A DNA stretch of 64,000 bases. Origin: CAKZSB01 sp964573105 (GTDB lineage Bacteria > Pseudomonadota > Gammaproteobacteria > Granulosicoccales > Granulosicoccaceae). A program made the position numbers and the translations under genes. Where the stretch lies: NCBI GenBank assembly GCA_964573105.1, contig CAZNIS010000009.1:1-64000 (forward strand), in the 5' to 3' direction. The notes beneath the pieces were generated by a model that did no database searches, was not told the DNA's origin, and saw only the letters and a program-made list of their open reading frames with translations. Of this stretch, positions 44,491-53,466 are shown one piece after another. Position 1 is the stretch's first letter; each line of letters begins with the position of its first letter.

Positions 44491-44970
44491 TTAGCTGGCG
44501 CTCTGATCAACCAGTGGGCTCGCGTAGTTGAGCTCCATATCCCACGGGAAGTTAATCCAGGTATCCTGAGACACCACCTTGATGCAGTCGTCTACCTCGG
44601 AGTGGCCCTCGGGCTTGGCGTAGACGGTGACAAAGCGCGCTTTGGGCACCAGCGCTTTAACCACACGCGCAGTTTTTCCGGTATCGACCAAATCGTCGAT
44701 CAGCAACATGCCCTCACCATCGCCATGACAGGCTTTGAGAATCTCGCTCGATCCCTGCTCGCGATAGTCGTAGGTTTTAATGCAGATGGTATCGACGAGC
44801 CGAATGTTCAGTTCGCGGGCGATAATCGCGGCCGGTACCAGCCCCCCGCGAGTGATTGCTATCGCACCAGACCATTGCTCTGCCGGTAGCAGGCGCCGTG
44901 CGAGCTCGCGCGTATCGCGGTGAAGCTCTTCCCACGATACAAAAAAATTCTCCTGCTTGCCCGGCGGCAT
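44491..44970 (-). CDS. gpt: xanthine-guanine phosphoribosyltransferase
   Basis: The 159-residue type I PRTase has VSWEELHRDTRELARRL, AITRGGLVPAAIIARELNIRLVDTICIKTYD, the PRPP loop LLIDDLVDTGKTARV, VYAKPEG and the C-terminal WINFPWDMEL, all diagnostic of Gpt. It salvages guanine and xanthine to nucleotides in the cytosol. It is inserted on the opposite strand between lysZ and lysJ and is not an evident part of that pathway. It is divergent from lysJ with a 137-base spacer. Confidence 0.94.
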   Translation of the reverse strand: MPPGKQENFFVSWEELHRDTRELARRLLPAEQWSGAIAITRGGLVPAAIIARELNIRLVDTICIKTYDYREQGSSEILKACHGDGEGMLLIDDLVDTGKTARVVKALVPKARFVTVYAKPEGHSEVDDCIKVVSQDTWINFPWDMELNYASPLVDQSAS

Positions 44971-45107
44971 GGCGTGTCTCCCGATATGACAGTTTCAGTC
45001 CGTGGGACAAGCCCGGTCTGGCGACGCGCCCACAGCGTGGCAGACAGTGGATTGTGACATAATCACCGCAGCTTTTGTCCCCGATTTCCCTGCTGCAGAC
45101 ACACCGT

Positions 45108-46268
45108 ATGAATGCCCAAGAGTACAAGGACCTTGAGAATCAGTATGGCCTGAATCTCTATGCCAAACGCGACGCGGTCATTGTTCGCGGCGAGGGGGCG
45201 TTTGTCTTTGACAGCGACGGTCATCGCTACATTGACTGCGCCGCCGGCATCAGCGTTGCCAACACGGGACACTGCCACCCGGAGATCGTCACCGCCATGC
45301 AACGTCAGGCGGCAACCCTCACCGTGGTGGCTAACACCCTGTATAACAATCAGCGCGCAGCGTGTTTGCGGCGCCTGATCGATGTGGCACCGGCGGGGCT
45401 TGAGCGCGCCTACCTGTGCAATTCCGGCTCTGAAGCCATCGAGGCCGCACTCAAATTTGCGCGCCTGGCCACCGGACGCACCGATTTCGTCACCGCGATG
45501 CGCGGGTTTCACGGACGCACCATGGGTGCGGTCAGCGCCACCTTCACGAAAAAATATCGCGATCCGTTTGCGCCATTGATCCCCGGTTTCTCGTATGTGC
45601 CGCTGAACAAGATCGAGAAGCTGGACGCCGCAGTCACCGACCAAACTGCCGCGGTATTGCTGGAGCTGATTCAAGGTGAGGGCGGTGTCAACATCGCCGA
45701 CGCAGACTACATCGCGGCGGCGCGCAAGCTTTGCGACGAACGCGGCGCCCTGTTGATCGTGGATGAAATACAGACCGGGCTGTGCAGAACCGGAAAATTC
45801 TTCGCCTGCGAGCACTACGATCTGCAACCCGATATGCTCACCGTCGCCAAGGCGCTGGCCAGCGGAATTCCGATAGGCGCAACGCTACTGAACGATAAAA
45901 TCAGTGTTGATCCGGGTCTGCACGGAACCACTTTCGGCGGTAACCCAATGGCCTGCGCTGCGGCAATCGCCACGCTCGATGTGATGCAGAATGAAGACCT
46001 GGCCGCCCGCGCCAGTGAAAACGGTGAATATTTCGAGCAGCAACTGGAGGCTTCGAATCTGTCACAGATACGTGAGCTGCGCCGCCGCGGGCTGATGATC
46101 GGCATCGAACTCAAGGGCAAGGTGCAGCCGGTGCTGGAACAACTGATGGCGCGCGGCGTGATCGCCCTGCCCGCCGGCGCCACGGTGCTGCGGCTCTTGC
46201 CGCCGCTGACAATCGAGCGCGAACAACTGGATATTGTCGTCAATCACTTGCAAGAGTTACTGGCCTGA
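45108..46268 (+). CDS. lysJ: LysJ/ArgD-type aminotransferase (LysW cluster)
   Basis: The 386-residue class III PLP aminotransferase has YIDCAAGISVANTGHCHPEI, YLCNSGSEAIEAALKFARLAT, FHGRTMGAVSAT, LLIVDEIQTGLCRTGKFFA (PLP Asp), TVAKALASGIPIGATL (Schiff-base Lys) and GTTFGGNPMACAAAIATLDVM. It would aminate the LysW-bound semialdehyde using glutamate. Plain acetylornithine aminotransferase is the alternative, but the cluster context favours LysJ. ATG 45108 starts the conserved region. The arginase-family gene begins 4 bases after the stop. Confidence 0.85.
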   Translation: MNAQEYKDLENQYGLNLYAKRDAVIVRGEGAFVFDSDGHRYIDCAAGISVANTGHCHPEIVTAMQRQAATLTVVANTLYNNQRAACLRRLIDVAPAGLERAYLCNSGSEAIEAALKFARLATGRTDFVTAMRGFHGRTMGAVSATFTKKYRDPFAPLIPGFSYVPLNKIEKLDAAVTDQTAAVLLELIQGEGGVNIADADYIAAARKLCDERGALLIVDEIQTGLCRTGKFFACEHYDLQPDMLTVAKALASGIPIGATLLNDKISVDPGLHGTTFGGNPMACAAAIATLDVMQNEDLAARASENGEYFEQQLEASNLSQIRELRRRGLMIGIELKGKVQPVLEQLMARGVIALPAGATVLRLLPPLTIEREQLDIVVNHLQELLA

Positions 46269-46272
46269 CCCT

Positions 46273-47229
46273 ATGAGCTTTCAAACCGACAGCGCCTTCA
46301 CCCGCGAGAATGACAAAGGCATCATTCAGGAGCACACCTTTGCCGGTGCGCTGAGCTTCATGCGGCGGCGCTACACGCGCGATTTAGCCAATTTCGAACT
46401 GGCCGTCACCGGTATCCCGTTTGACTGCGCCACCACCAATCGGCCCGGCACGCGTTTTGGCCCACGCGCGATTCGCGAGCAGTCCTCACTGCAAGCGCAC
46501 GACGCCCCGTATGGCTGGAGCATTGACCCGTTTGGCGAGATTGCCATTGCCGACTTCGGCGACTGCGCCTTTGATCACGCGCGCGTCGATCAGATACCCA
46601 CCGCCATCAGAGACCATACCACCGCCATACTGGACACCAACACGGCGGTACTGACACTCGGTGGCGATCACTACATCAGCTATCCGGTCATTGCCGCGCA
46701 CGCACAAAAATACGGGCCACTGTCACTGATTCAATTCGATGCGCACTCAGATACCTGGGCCGACGACGAAGCCGACCGGATCGATCACGGCACCATGTTC
46801 TACAAGGCATTTCGCGAAGGGCTGGTGGTGCCGGAGCGCTCGGTACAGGTGGGTATCAGGACCAGCAATCCGGATACTCTCGGTGTGAATATCATTGATG
46901 CGATGACGGTGCACCAGACGCCGCTGACTGAAATCGCCGCGCAAATTCGTGGCATTGTCGGTGACAACCCGGTCTATCTCACCTTTGACATCGACAGCCT
47001 CGATCCGGCTTACGCGCCAGGTACCGGCACACCGGTCAGCGGTGGATTGACGAGCGCCCAGGTGGCAATACTGCTGCGTCAACTGGTCGGTATCAATCTG
47101 ATTGGTATGGACGTGGTCGAGGTCGCGCCCGCTTATGACCACAGCGGCATTACGGCAATCGCAGCGGCCCACGTGGCCGTTGACTTGATTTGTCTGTGGG
47201 CCGCGAGCCCGGGGCGTACCAGTCCCTGA
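46273..47229 (+). CDS. speB: agmatinase/arginase-family ureohydrolase
   Basis: The 318-residue dinuclear-manganese enzyme has all ligand motifs: GGDHYISYP (His), QFDAHSDTW (Asp-His-Asp) and LTFDIDSLDPAYAPGTGTPVSGG (Asp-x-Asp). GIPFDCATTNRPGTRFGPRAIRE near residues 46-68 and DHGTMFYKAFREGLV favour agmatinase, which makes putrescine and urea. It is translationally close to lysJ (4 bases), so an unusual hydrolytic step in the LysW pathway is another possibility. No arginine decarboxylase gene is nearby. Confidence 0.85.
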   Translation: MSFQTDSAFTRENDKGIIQEHTFAGALSFMRRRYTRDLANFELAVTGIPFDCATTNRPGTRFGPRAIREQSSLQAHDAPYGWSIDPFGEIAIADFGDCAFDHARVDQIPTAIRDHTTAILDTNTAVLTLGGDHYISYPVIAAHAQKYGPLSLIQFDAHSDTWADDEADRIDHGTMFYKAFREGLVVPERSVQVGIRTSNPDTLGVNIIDAMTVHQTPLTEIAAQIRGIVGDNPVYLTFDIDSLDPAYAPGTGTPVSGGLTSAQVAILLRQLVGINLIGMDVVEVAPAYDHSGITAIAAAHVAVDLICLWAASPGRTSP

Positions 47230-47536
47230 CGGGCGCAGCGATCAGACGCTCCCCCCTCCTGTCCCGCCCCTTGCGAAACGCGGGCTGACGCCTCTACTGA
47301 CTGCGGTGACTCAACGCGCAACGGATTCGCTAAAGAGGCAATAGGCTGCGCCGCTAGCATCTGCAACGGTTGCAGCGGCAACTCGCACGTGCGTGCGAAT
47401 CTGATCGCAAAACCGCCCCCCGACAAACGGCTTGTTTGTCACAGCTCGAAGTCGCCCCTGTCTGCGGTTTTCTCCGCCTGGCGACACTGGACATTTGCGA
47501 GCTGAATCTCGATGTCACCGCCAAGGACCCAGCAAT
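47230..47536. other. 307-base intergenic region, no gene recognised
   Basis: The region lies between the agmatinase-family gene and a large lipoprotein gene on the same strand. It is pyrimidine-rich at the start (47248-47268). No terminator with a T-run, promoter or small gene stands out. Confidence 0.4.
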
Positions 47537-49861
47537 ATGACAAAACCCTCTTTTCTTCTCACCCTCACCAGCGCCGCGATCATCGCTACCCTGAGCGGCT
47601 GCGGTGGTGGTGGCGGCGTAAGCTCTGCCAGCAACCAAAACGCTAACCCTACCGATTCCAATCAGAATCCAGTCACAAGCCCTGATACCATCACTGGACG
47701 CGTGGCCGACGGCTATCTGCAAGGTGCATTGGTCTGTGTCGATCTCAATGAGAACCGCGCCTGCGATGACGATGAGCCATCGGCGATCAGTGGCGAGGGC
47801 GGCACCTATGAAATAGAGCGCACTGCAGAGACCGAAGGCAAACCGATTGTTGCCGACGTCCCTCCTACGGCGATCGATGAAGACACCAACGAACCGATCG
47901 GCAAGGAGCTGGTACTGAGCGCACCAGCCGAAAAGCCCGACTTTATCAGCCCGATTACCACGCTGGTTCATCAGGAACTGGAGGACAATCCGGCCCTCGA
48001 TGTAGACGAGGCCGAGGCAAGCGTTAAAGAAGAGCTGGGCCTGGGTGATGATGAAGACACCAGCCTGTTCACCGACTATGTGGAACAGAGTCGCGACGAA
48101 AACGCCGAGCGTCCGGAGCAGTTTCAGTACCTGCACCAGACCGCGCAAATCGTCGCGCGCATGATGCAGGAGATACAGGACACGATTGAAGAGGCAGTCA
48201 CCTCTGAAGGTGTGGATCTGGCTGGCGACAAGGACACTCGCAAAGCACTGCAGCGGCTGCTGCGCGAGCAGGTGCGAGAGATGTTGCCGGAGATCACTCG
48301 CGCGGTCAGCGACAGCCTGGCCGCGGAGGCGAGCGCTGAAGGTCAGGACAGCGAGGCGGCAGAATTCGACCCTGACGCGATTACCGCAAGCTTGCGCCCG
48401 ACTCGCGTCGACGTCGATGCCAATCGTCTGCAGGCCGAGGTCAATCGACGCCCAGCGCAGCGCACCACCGTTGAAGAAATACTGACAGACGGTTTCTACT
48501 GGATTGATGTCGATTGTCACAGCGGCTACGACTACGATGAATCTGAAGCGCCCAGCGGCGAGACCGACCAACAACTGGCCGACGATGCCAACGACATGAC
48601 GTCTGCCGAGTTCTGTCAGGCGGAATACGGCCACATCATTCTGTCTGACGGCGGCGATTCCATTGTCGAGACTAACTACGAGTTCGACCACGAAACCGCC
48701 AGCTGGGTACAGCGACTGGAAGAAGACGACAGTGACGAGCCTGCCTTTGCACTGCGCCTGGTCAATGGCGAGTGGACGGCTGAGGCAAGCGCGGCAGGTG
48801 GCAGCGTGGAGTTCACCGCAGACGGCGGTGCCATCGTCACCACCGATGATGGCCGAATGACCGTATCAGCTGCTGTCCGGGATCTGACTGATCGCCCGGT
48901 GCTGCACCATCTTTGGGACCTCGGCGCGGCAGAGGATTTTTCCGCGACCAGCGATAGCGATCTGTTTCCGGCCGATTCCAGTGCCTACCTCTTCAATATC
49001 AAACGCAGCGAGTCTCAGCATGTGCTGTTCAACTGGTATGACGAGTTTGGCGAGGGTCAGTGCGATCAATACAACGGCAACTGCAACGCGGTACAGCTGG
49101 TCGACGACACCGGTCTGAACACGGCGTCCACGCTGGACGACGTACTGACCGCTGCGGCCGACGGCGTGACCCTAACCGGCTTGGCACACGACTACTACGG
49201 CCAGCCGATCGATGCCGAGATGAGCGTCACTGGCAACGGCAACAATCGTAACGGCGGCCTGATCAAATGGCGCCTGAACGACTTTCAGCCACGAGATCAG
49301 ATTGATCTGCCGGAGAATCCTGACGCTATCGAGCCCTATCCGGAAGATGAGTTTTACTGTGTCGATGTGACGGGACACCCTGAGATCGTTGATGGCCCCC
49401 TGCCTGAGGGCGAGCTGCCGGTGCCCAACCCCGTCGATCCGATCCCGGATCACAACCAGCTGATGCAGGATGAGTCGTTCGACGAGCAATCGGTCCCGCC
49501 AGAGATTGTCAGCTGTCACGAACCGGATCACCTCGATCGCGTACTCGCCAATGATGGAATCAGGGATATCGTGGTCGAGACAGGCGCCGCGACACCACTG
49601 TCACGCGTCGCCTTCGGCACCAGTCGCTGGCAGGTCGTCGAAGTGGACGGGGTGCAAATGATCGAGTTGTCGATTCCGGTGGCACTGCGCCATCGCACCG
49701 ACATGGAGGACGCATCAGCGATCTTGTTGATCGAACACGACGGTTTCGTGAGGCGAGGCATGCGCTTTGGTGACAGCGGTACCGACAGCGAGATCATGTA
49801 CAACGAGACGGCGTTTGATGTGATGCAGGCGGTGATGCAAGGATACGTCAATCAGCGCTGA
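47537..49861 (+). CDS. large acidic lipoprotein of unknown function
   Basis: The 774-residue protein has a lipobox (ATLSGC) followed by GGGGG and an Asn/Ser-rich linker. A domain starting ITGRVADGYLQGALVCVDLNENRACDDDEPSA (about 51-82) resembles carboxypeptidase-regulatory-like folds with a calcium-type acidic loop, common in marine gammaproteobacterial surface lipoproteins. Residues about 150-330 are helical and very acidic. The rest is beta-rich with several Cys. ATG 47537 begins a good signal peptide; upstream residues do not. It is probably exposed at the outer membrane. A strong terminator follows. Confidence 0.75.
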   Translation: MTKPSFLLTLTSAAIIATLSGCGGGGGVSSASNQNANPTDSNQNPVTSPDTITGRVADGYLQGALVCVDLNENRACDDDEPSAISGEGGTYEIERTAETEGKPIVADVPPTAIDEDTNEPIGKELVLSAPAEKPDFISPITTLVHQELEDNPALDVDEAEASVKEELGLGDDEDTSLFTDYVEQSRDENAERPEQFQYLHQTAQIVARMMQEIQDTIEEAVTSEGVDLAGDKDTRKALQRLLREQVREMLPEITRAVSDSLAAEASAEGQDSEAAEFDPDAITASLRPTRVDVDANRLQAEVNRRPAQRTTVEEILTDGFYWIDVDCHSGYDYDESEAPSGETDQQLADDANDMTSAEFCQAEYGHIILSDGGDSIVETNYEFDHETASWVQRLEEDDSDEPAFALRLVNGEWTAEASAAGGSVEFTADGGAIVTTDDGRMTVSAAVRDLTDRPVLHHLWDLGAAEDFSATSDSDLFPADSSAYLFNIKRSESQHVLFNWYDEFGEGQCDQYNGNCNAVQLVDDTGLNTASTLDDVLTAAADGVTLTGLAHDYYGQPIDAEMSVTGNGNNRNGGLIKWRLNDFQPRDQIDLPENPDAIEPYPEDEFYCVDVTGHPEIVDGPLPEGELPVPNPVDPIPDHNQLMQDESFDEQSVPPEIVSCHEPDHLDRVLANDGIRDIVVETGAATPLSRVAFGTSRWQVVEVDGVQMIELSIPVALRHRTDMEDASAILLIEHDGFVRRGMRFGDSGTDSEIMYNETAFDVMQAVMQGYVNQR

Positions 49862-49892
49862 TTGCAGCGACCCCGATTGACTGTATCGCCAC

Positions 49893-49923
49893 GGGCGTTG
49901 ACTGAATAGTCAGCGCCCTTTTT
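49893..49923 (+). terminator. rho-independent terminator after the acidic lipoprotein gene
   Basis: GGGCGTTGACT (49893-49903) pairs with AGTCAGCGCCC (49908-49918) with one G-T pair, loop GAAT, then TTTTT (49919-49923). It lies 31 bases after the stop and is a textbook intrinsic terminator. Confidence 0.9.
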
Positions 49924-49933
49924 GGTTCCGGTA

Positions 49934-50491
49934 TCAGGTACGCGCGCGGCTGCTCTGACTGTGGTACGTGTGCTCGAACGGCACGGCGCAGGCGGCGACA
50001 AAACCGCGACAACGTCTGGCCGCCGCACGCAATCGGCGCACCCAAACCGAATCGAATATGCTGTCATCGATCGGGAGAAATTCCGCCGGGTCGATGGCGG
50101 GAATCGTCTCTTCGCCGTCGCGTTCGGCGGCGGCTTCACGATGGTCTGTGCGAAAGCGGCTGACAGCTCGGCCGAGCGACAGGGGTCGCGACGCTTTGCG
50201 ACGGGACTCGACAGGCAGAAGATCCGCTGCCTCATCGCTGTGGATGTCCAGTCCGGTCACTATTTCCAGGCGCTCGCGCAAGTGCTTTATCAAGCGGTGC
50301 TGGACCCTGAGCTTGCGCCGGGCCGAATCGCACTGGGTCTGCAGTTTGTCGCGGGATTGTTCAAGTGTCTCGATCTGGCTGGCAAGCTGCTTCACTAGCA
50401 GATGATATTCTTCCAGAGACAGCAGGGGTGACTCGTCTGGCCGACTATCCATTGTCACAGGTTCGCATTGGGAATCACTTGTCGTTTGCAT
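49934..50491 (-). CDS. hypothetical coiled-coil protein
   Basis: The 185-residue soluble protein begins at ATG 50491 after AGGGTAAC. Residues about 25-80 (SLEEYHLLVKQLASQIETLEQSRDKLQTQCDSARRKL) form a coiled coil. The C-terminal half contains basic segments and an acidic IDPAEFLPIDDS patch. I recognise no family. Plus-strand frames over the same DNA have poorer composition. Two upstream ATGs exist but lack a ribosome binding site. About 245 bases without a gene precede it. Confidence 0.55.
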   Translation of the reverse strand: MQTTSDSQCEPVTMDSRPDESPLLSLEEYHLLVKQLASQIETLEQSRDKLQTQCDSARRKLRVQHRLIKHLRERLEIVTGLDIHSDEAADLLPVESRRKASRPLSLGRAVSRFRTDHREAAAERDGEETIPAIDPAEFLPIDDSIFDSVWVRRLRAAARRCRGFVAACAVPFEHTYHSQSSRART

Positions 50492-50736
50492 AGTTACCCT
50501 ATGATTCAACATGCTGGTGGTAGGGGCGCTGAGCTGTGACAGGCGATACGCCTTGCGGAGTTGGCTCCGAGGACAGCGATGCGCTACGGTCCTTCGACCG
50601 CAAACATAATCCAGAACCCCCGCAACTCGCAATCAAATTTGCTCAAACTGGCACGTTTTTACACCAAACTAAGGCATCCGTCACCGAATTCTGCTGCCCG
50701 ATAAGGGCGATCAACGGAAAAATGTCCGTTCTCTGA

Positions 50737-51561
50737 CTATTCGAAAAAGATGCTCACATTGCCAAAATCGCCATAGTCGGCATGGATAGTCGAGCCGTGC
50801 GGAGCCTCGACTGGACGGATAAACGAGCCTGAAATAACGATTTCACCCGCTTTGATCTGCTGGCCATACTGCGCCAGTCGCCTGGCCAGCCACACGATGC
50901 CCTGGGCCGGATGACCGAGCACACCGGCGCCAAGACCCGTCTCTTCAATGCACGCATTGCGCGACAGCACTACGCCGACCCGGGCCAGATCCAGTGCAGC
51001 CGGATCCATCGGGTTGCCGCCCAACACAATGCCGGCGTTGGCGGCATTGTCGGCGACGGTATCGTGAATGGTCCGCGTCCGGCCGCTGTCCGGATCACTG
51101 CGCAGGATTCGGGTATCGAGAATCTCAAGCGCCGGGCAGACGTACTCAGTGGCGTCCATCACGCCATGCAGGTCAAGCCGATCGGCATCGAGGTCGCGTT
51201 TCATGATAAACGCGATCTCGGCTTCGACACGCGGCTGGATGAAGCGATCGGCCGCCACCCGCCCGCCATTGTCGAACAACATATTGTCCAGCAACACGCC
51301 AGAATCCGGTGTCTCGATGTTGAGCGCCGCCTGCATGGCGCGTGACGTCAGGCCAATTTTCCAGCCGCGAATCACCAACCCGGACTCGCGTTTGAGACTG
51401 ACCAGCGCAGCCTGCACGGCGTAGGCATCATCAAGTGTGATATCCGGATATTCGATCGACAAAAGCCCGCGCTGAGTGCCGGTTTTTTCAGCGTCAAAGA
51501 GGGACTGAGCCGCCTGTGCTATCTGTGCCGGTGTCATAGTTAAAACTGTTCCTGTCGCCAT
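50737..51561 (-). CDS. hpaH: 2-oxo-hept-3-ene-1,7-dioate hydratase
   Basis: The 274-residue member of the fumarylacetoacetase-like hydratases matches HpaH of the homoprotocatechuate meta-cleavage pathway along its length: IEYPDITLDDAYAVQAALV, GWKIGLTSRAMQAALNI, RFIQPRVEAEIAFIM (metal Glu residues), HDTVADNAANAGIVLGG, IEETGLGAGVLGHPAQGIVWLARRLAQYG and HADYGDFGNVS. It adds water to the dienoate intermediate in the cytosol. No other hpa genes are nearby, so it may serve a related route or have relatives elsewhere. Confidence 0.87.
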   Translation of the reverse strand: MATGTVLTMTPAQIAQAAQSLFDAEKTGTQRGLLSIEYPDITLDDAYAVQAALVSLKRESGLVIRGWKIGLTSRAMQAALNIETPDSGVLLDNMLFDNGGRVAADRFIQPRVEAEIAFIMKRDLDADRLDLHGVMDATEYVCPALEILDTRILRSDPDSGRTRTIHDTVADNAANAGIVLGGNPMDPAALDLARVGVVLSRNACIEETGLGAGVLGHPAQGIVWLARRLAQYGQQIKAGEIVISGSFIRPVEAPHGSTIHADYGDFGNVSIFFE

Positions 51562-51764
51562 TTAAAAGTTGCAGTTACAGGGTGAGAGCCCACTCACCTT
51601 GCCGGGTTTACTGTAACACCGTAAAGACAGAGACCGCCCGCCCAATCTGCCGTTGATTGTGCCCCACTGTCGACCGAAAACCCAACCCGACAGGCTATAC
51701 AGCGCGAGCGATCAATCAATAGTATGATTCGCCGCGTCACGCGCGGCATCTGCACAAGGCATTC

Positions 51765-53036
51765 ATGGCCCCTTTTCGTCACCTGCTCTACAACCTCACG
51801 CTGATTCTGCTGGCGTTGCCGATCGCCGCCTTTACCCTTTGGCAGGCGGTCAAACGCCGCGGTGGCGGGCGCTTTATCCTGCAACGCATCCTCGTGCATC
51901 GCGCGATCGCACCAATGGATGAGCAACCACTGTGGGTGCACGCCGCATCCATTGGTGAGGTCAAGGCGATGCTGCCAGTGCTGGACGAGTTGTTACTCGG
52001 ACCGGACATCAAACACTGCCTGTTGACGACCAATACCCCGGAAGCTGCGCGACTGGTAGAAAAACACGGCCACATCGCTATCCGGCACCGCTACTGTCCG
52101 ATCGACTGGCCCTTTCTGACCGCCTGGTTTGTCAACCGCATCAATCCGCGTGCAGTGCTGATCGCCGAGACCGAAATCTGGCCCAACCTCTATCGCGCCA
52201 TCGGTAACCACCTGGCGCCTCTGATTATTGTCAATGGTCGCCTCAGCGCAAAAACCCTTGATCAACCCGGCGCGATTCGCCAGTTGCTCGGCGACGCACT
52301 GACCCACGTCGACCAGATCCTCGCGCGTGCCCAGACTGACGTCGAGGGATTCGAGCAACTGGGCGTGGCGGCGGCGAACATCACACTGTGCGGCAATATC
52401 AAGCTTGCCGCCAGACGCAGGGCCGACACGCAAGCGTTGGCGGAACTGGCAGATCGACGCTATTGCCTGGCGGTGTCGACGCATGCACCCGAAGAGCGTT
52501 TGCTGGCGCAGACGCTGTTGCAATTGCCGGAGCCTGCGCTGATGGTCATCGTGCCCCGCCACCCACAACGCAGTGCCGACATTCAATCTGAACTTGCCGC
52601 CCTTGGTGTCGCATTCGCAGTTCGAAGCAAGGCCGAGCCACCCGTCGCCGGACGCTCGATATATCTGGCCGATACTGTCGGTGAGGTCGAAGCGCTGATC
52701 AGCGCCGCAAGCTTTGTCTATGTCGGAGGCTCTCTGGCCCCTATCGGTGGGCACAATGTGCTGGAGCCGGCGGCCTGGGGCAAAGCGGTAATCAGTGGCC
52801 CGGCGCTGCACAATTTCACCGAAGAAGCCGAACTGCTGCAGTCATTTGATGCCCTGCTACTGGTGCAGGATGAATCAGAGCTCACCCGGTGCTTTAGACG
52901 TCTGTATGATTCCGGAGCCTTGCAAATGCAGTACGGCAATGCAGCGCGGCTCGCGATAGACAGCTGCCACAGCACGCTCGCACGCTATGTGGAAGAACTC
53001 AACAAAACGCTGAATACCCGCCCTGCCGCTCACTAA
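51765..53036 (+). CDS. waaA: 3-deoxy-D-manno-octulosonic acid (Kdo) transferase
   Basis: The 423-residue inner-membrane-anchored glycosyltransferase adds Kdo to lipid A precursor. It has an N-terminal membrane helix (LLYNLTLILLALPIAAFTLW), LWVHAASIGEVKAMLPVLDEL with the catalytic Glu, AVLIAETEIWPNLY, IIVNGRLSAKTL, STHAPEE and GGSLAPIGGHNVLEPAAWGKAVISGP, all WaaA hallmarks, and the usual length of about 420. It marks a Gram-negative outer membrane. The fosA-like gene follows 23 bases later. Confidence 0.95.
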   Translation: MAPFRHLLYNLTLILLALPIAAFTLWQAVKRRGGGRFILQRILVHRAIAPMDEQPLWVHAASIGEVKAMLPVLDELLLGPDIKHCLLTTNTPEAARLVEKHGHIAIRHRYCPIDWPFLTAWFVNRINPRAVLIAETEIWPNLYRAIGNHLAPLIIVNGRLSAKTLDQPGAIRQLLGDALTHVDQILARAQTDVEGFEQLGVAAANITLCGNIKLAARRRADTQALAELADRRYCLAVSTHAPEERLLAQTLLQLPEPALMVIVPRHPQRSADIQSELAALGVAFAVRSKAEPPVAGRSIYLADTVGEVEALISAASFVYVGGSLAPIGGHNVLEPAAWGKAVISGPALHNFTEEAELLQSFDALLLVQDESELTRCFRRLYDSGALQMQYGNAARLAIDSCHSTLARYVEELNKTLNTRPAAH

Positions 53037-53059
53037 ACCACAACTTACAACACTCGCCC

Positions 53060-53464
53060 ATGCCGCAGATAACCGGTGTTAATCACATCACCCTAGCCGT
53101 CTCGCATCTGGAGCGATCTTTCAGGTTCTACACCGACTTGCTGGAACTGACACCACACGTGCGCTGGGATGCCGGCGCCTATCTGACCAGCGGAGATCTG
53201 TGGATTTGCCTGTCTTGCGATAACAGTGAACCTGCCCGCGATTACACCCATATTGCGTTTAACGTCGGCCAGTCGAGTTTCGATCAGGTCGCGCACCGAT
53301 TGCGCAACGCCGCAGTCATCGAATGGAAAGACAATCACAGCGAAGGGCAATCGATCTATTTCCTCGATCCGGACGGTCACAAGCTGGAAGTCCACAGCGG
53401 CACGCTACAGGATCGACTGCAATCCCTGCAGCACTCACCTTACGCCGGATTGCAGTGGTGTTGA
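53060..53464 (+). CDS. fosA: FosA-like fosfomycin-modifying glutathione transferase
   Basis: The 134-residue VOC protein lines up with FosA from start to end: GVNHITLAVSHLERSFRFYTDLL, WDAGAYLTSGDLWICLS, DYTHIAFNV, EWKDNHSEGQSIYFLDPDGHKLEVHSG and the ending QHSPYAGLQW. Metal ligands are H9, H64 and E110, and the potassium-loop serine and glycine (HSEG) are present. FosA opens the epoxide of fosfomycin with glutathione. Genomic fosA genes are common in gammaproteobacteria. It follows waaA by 23 bases and abuts the convergent DMT exporter gene. Confidence 0.87.
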   Translation: MPQITGVNHITLAVSHLERSFRFYTDLLELTPHVRWDAGAYLTSGDLWICLSCDNSEPARDYTHIAFNVGQSSFDQVAHRLRNAAVIEWKDNHSEGQSIYFLDPDGHKLEVHSGTLQDRLQSLQHSPYAGLQWC

Positions 53465-53466
53465 CG

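Noticed and set aside
47354..48691. Long minus-strand frame opposite the acidic lipoprotein
   Set aside because: It is an antisense shadow: the plus strand has a lipobox, a coherent acidic protein and a terminator, while the minus frame has no family features.
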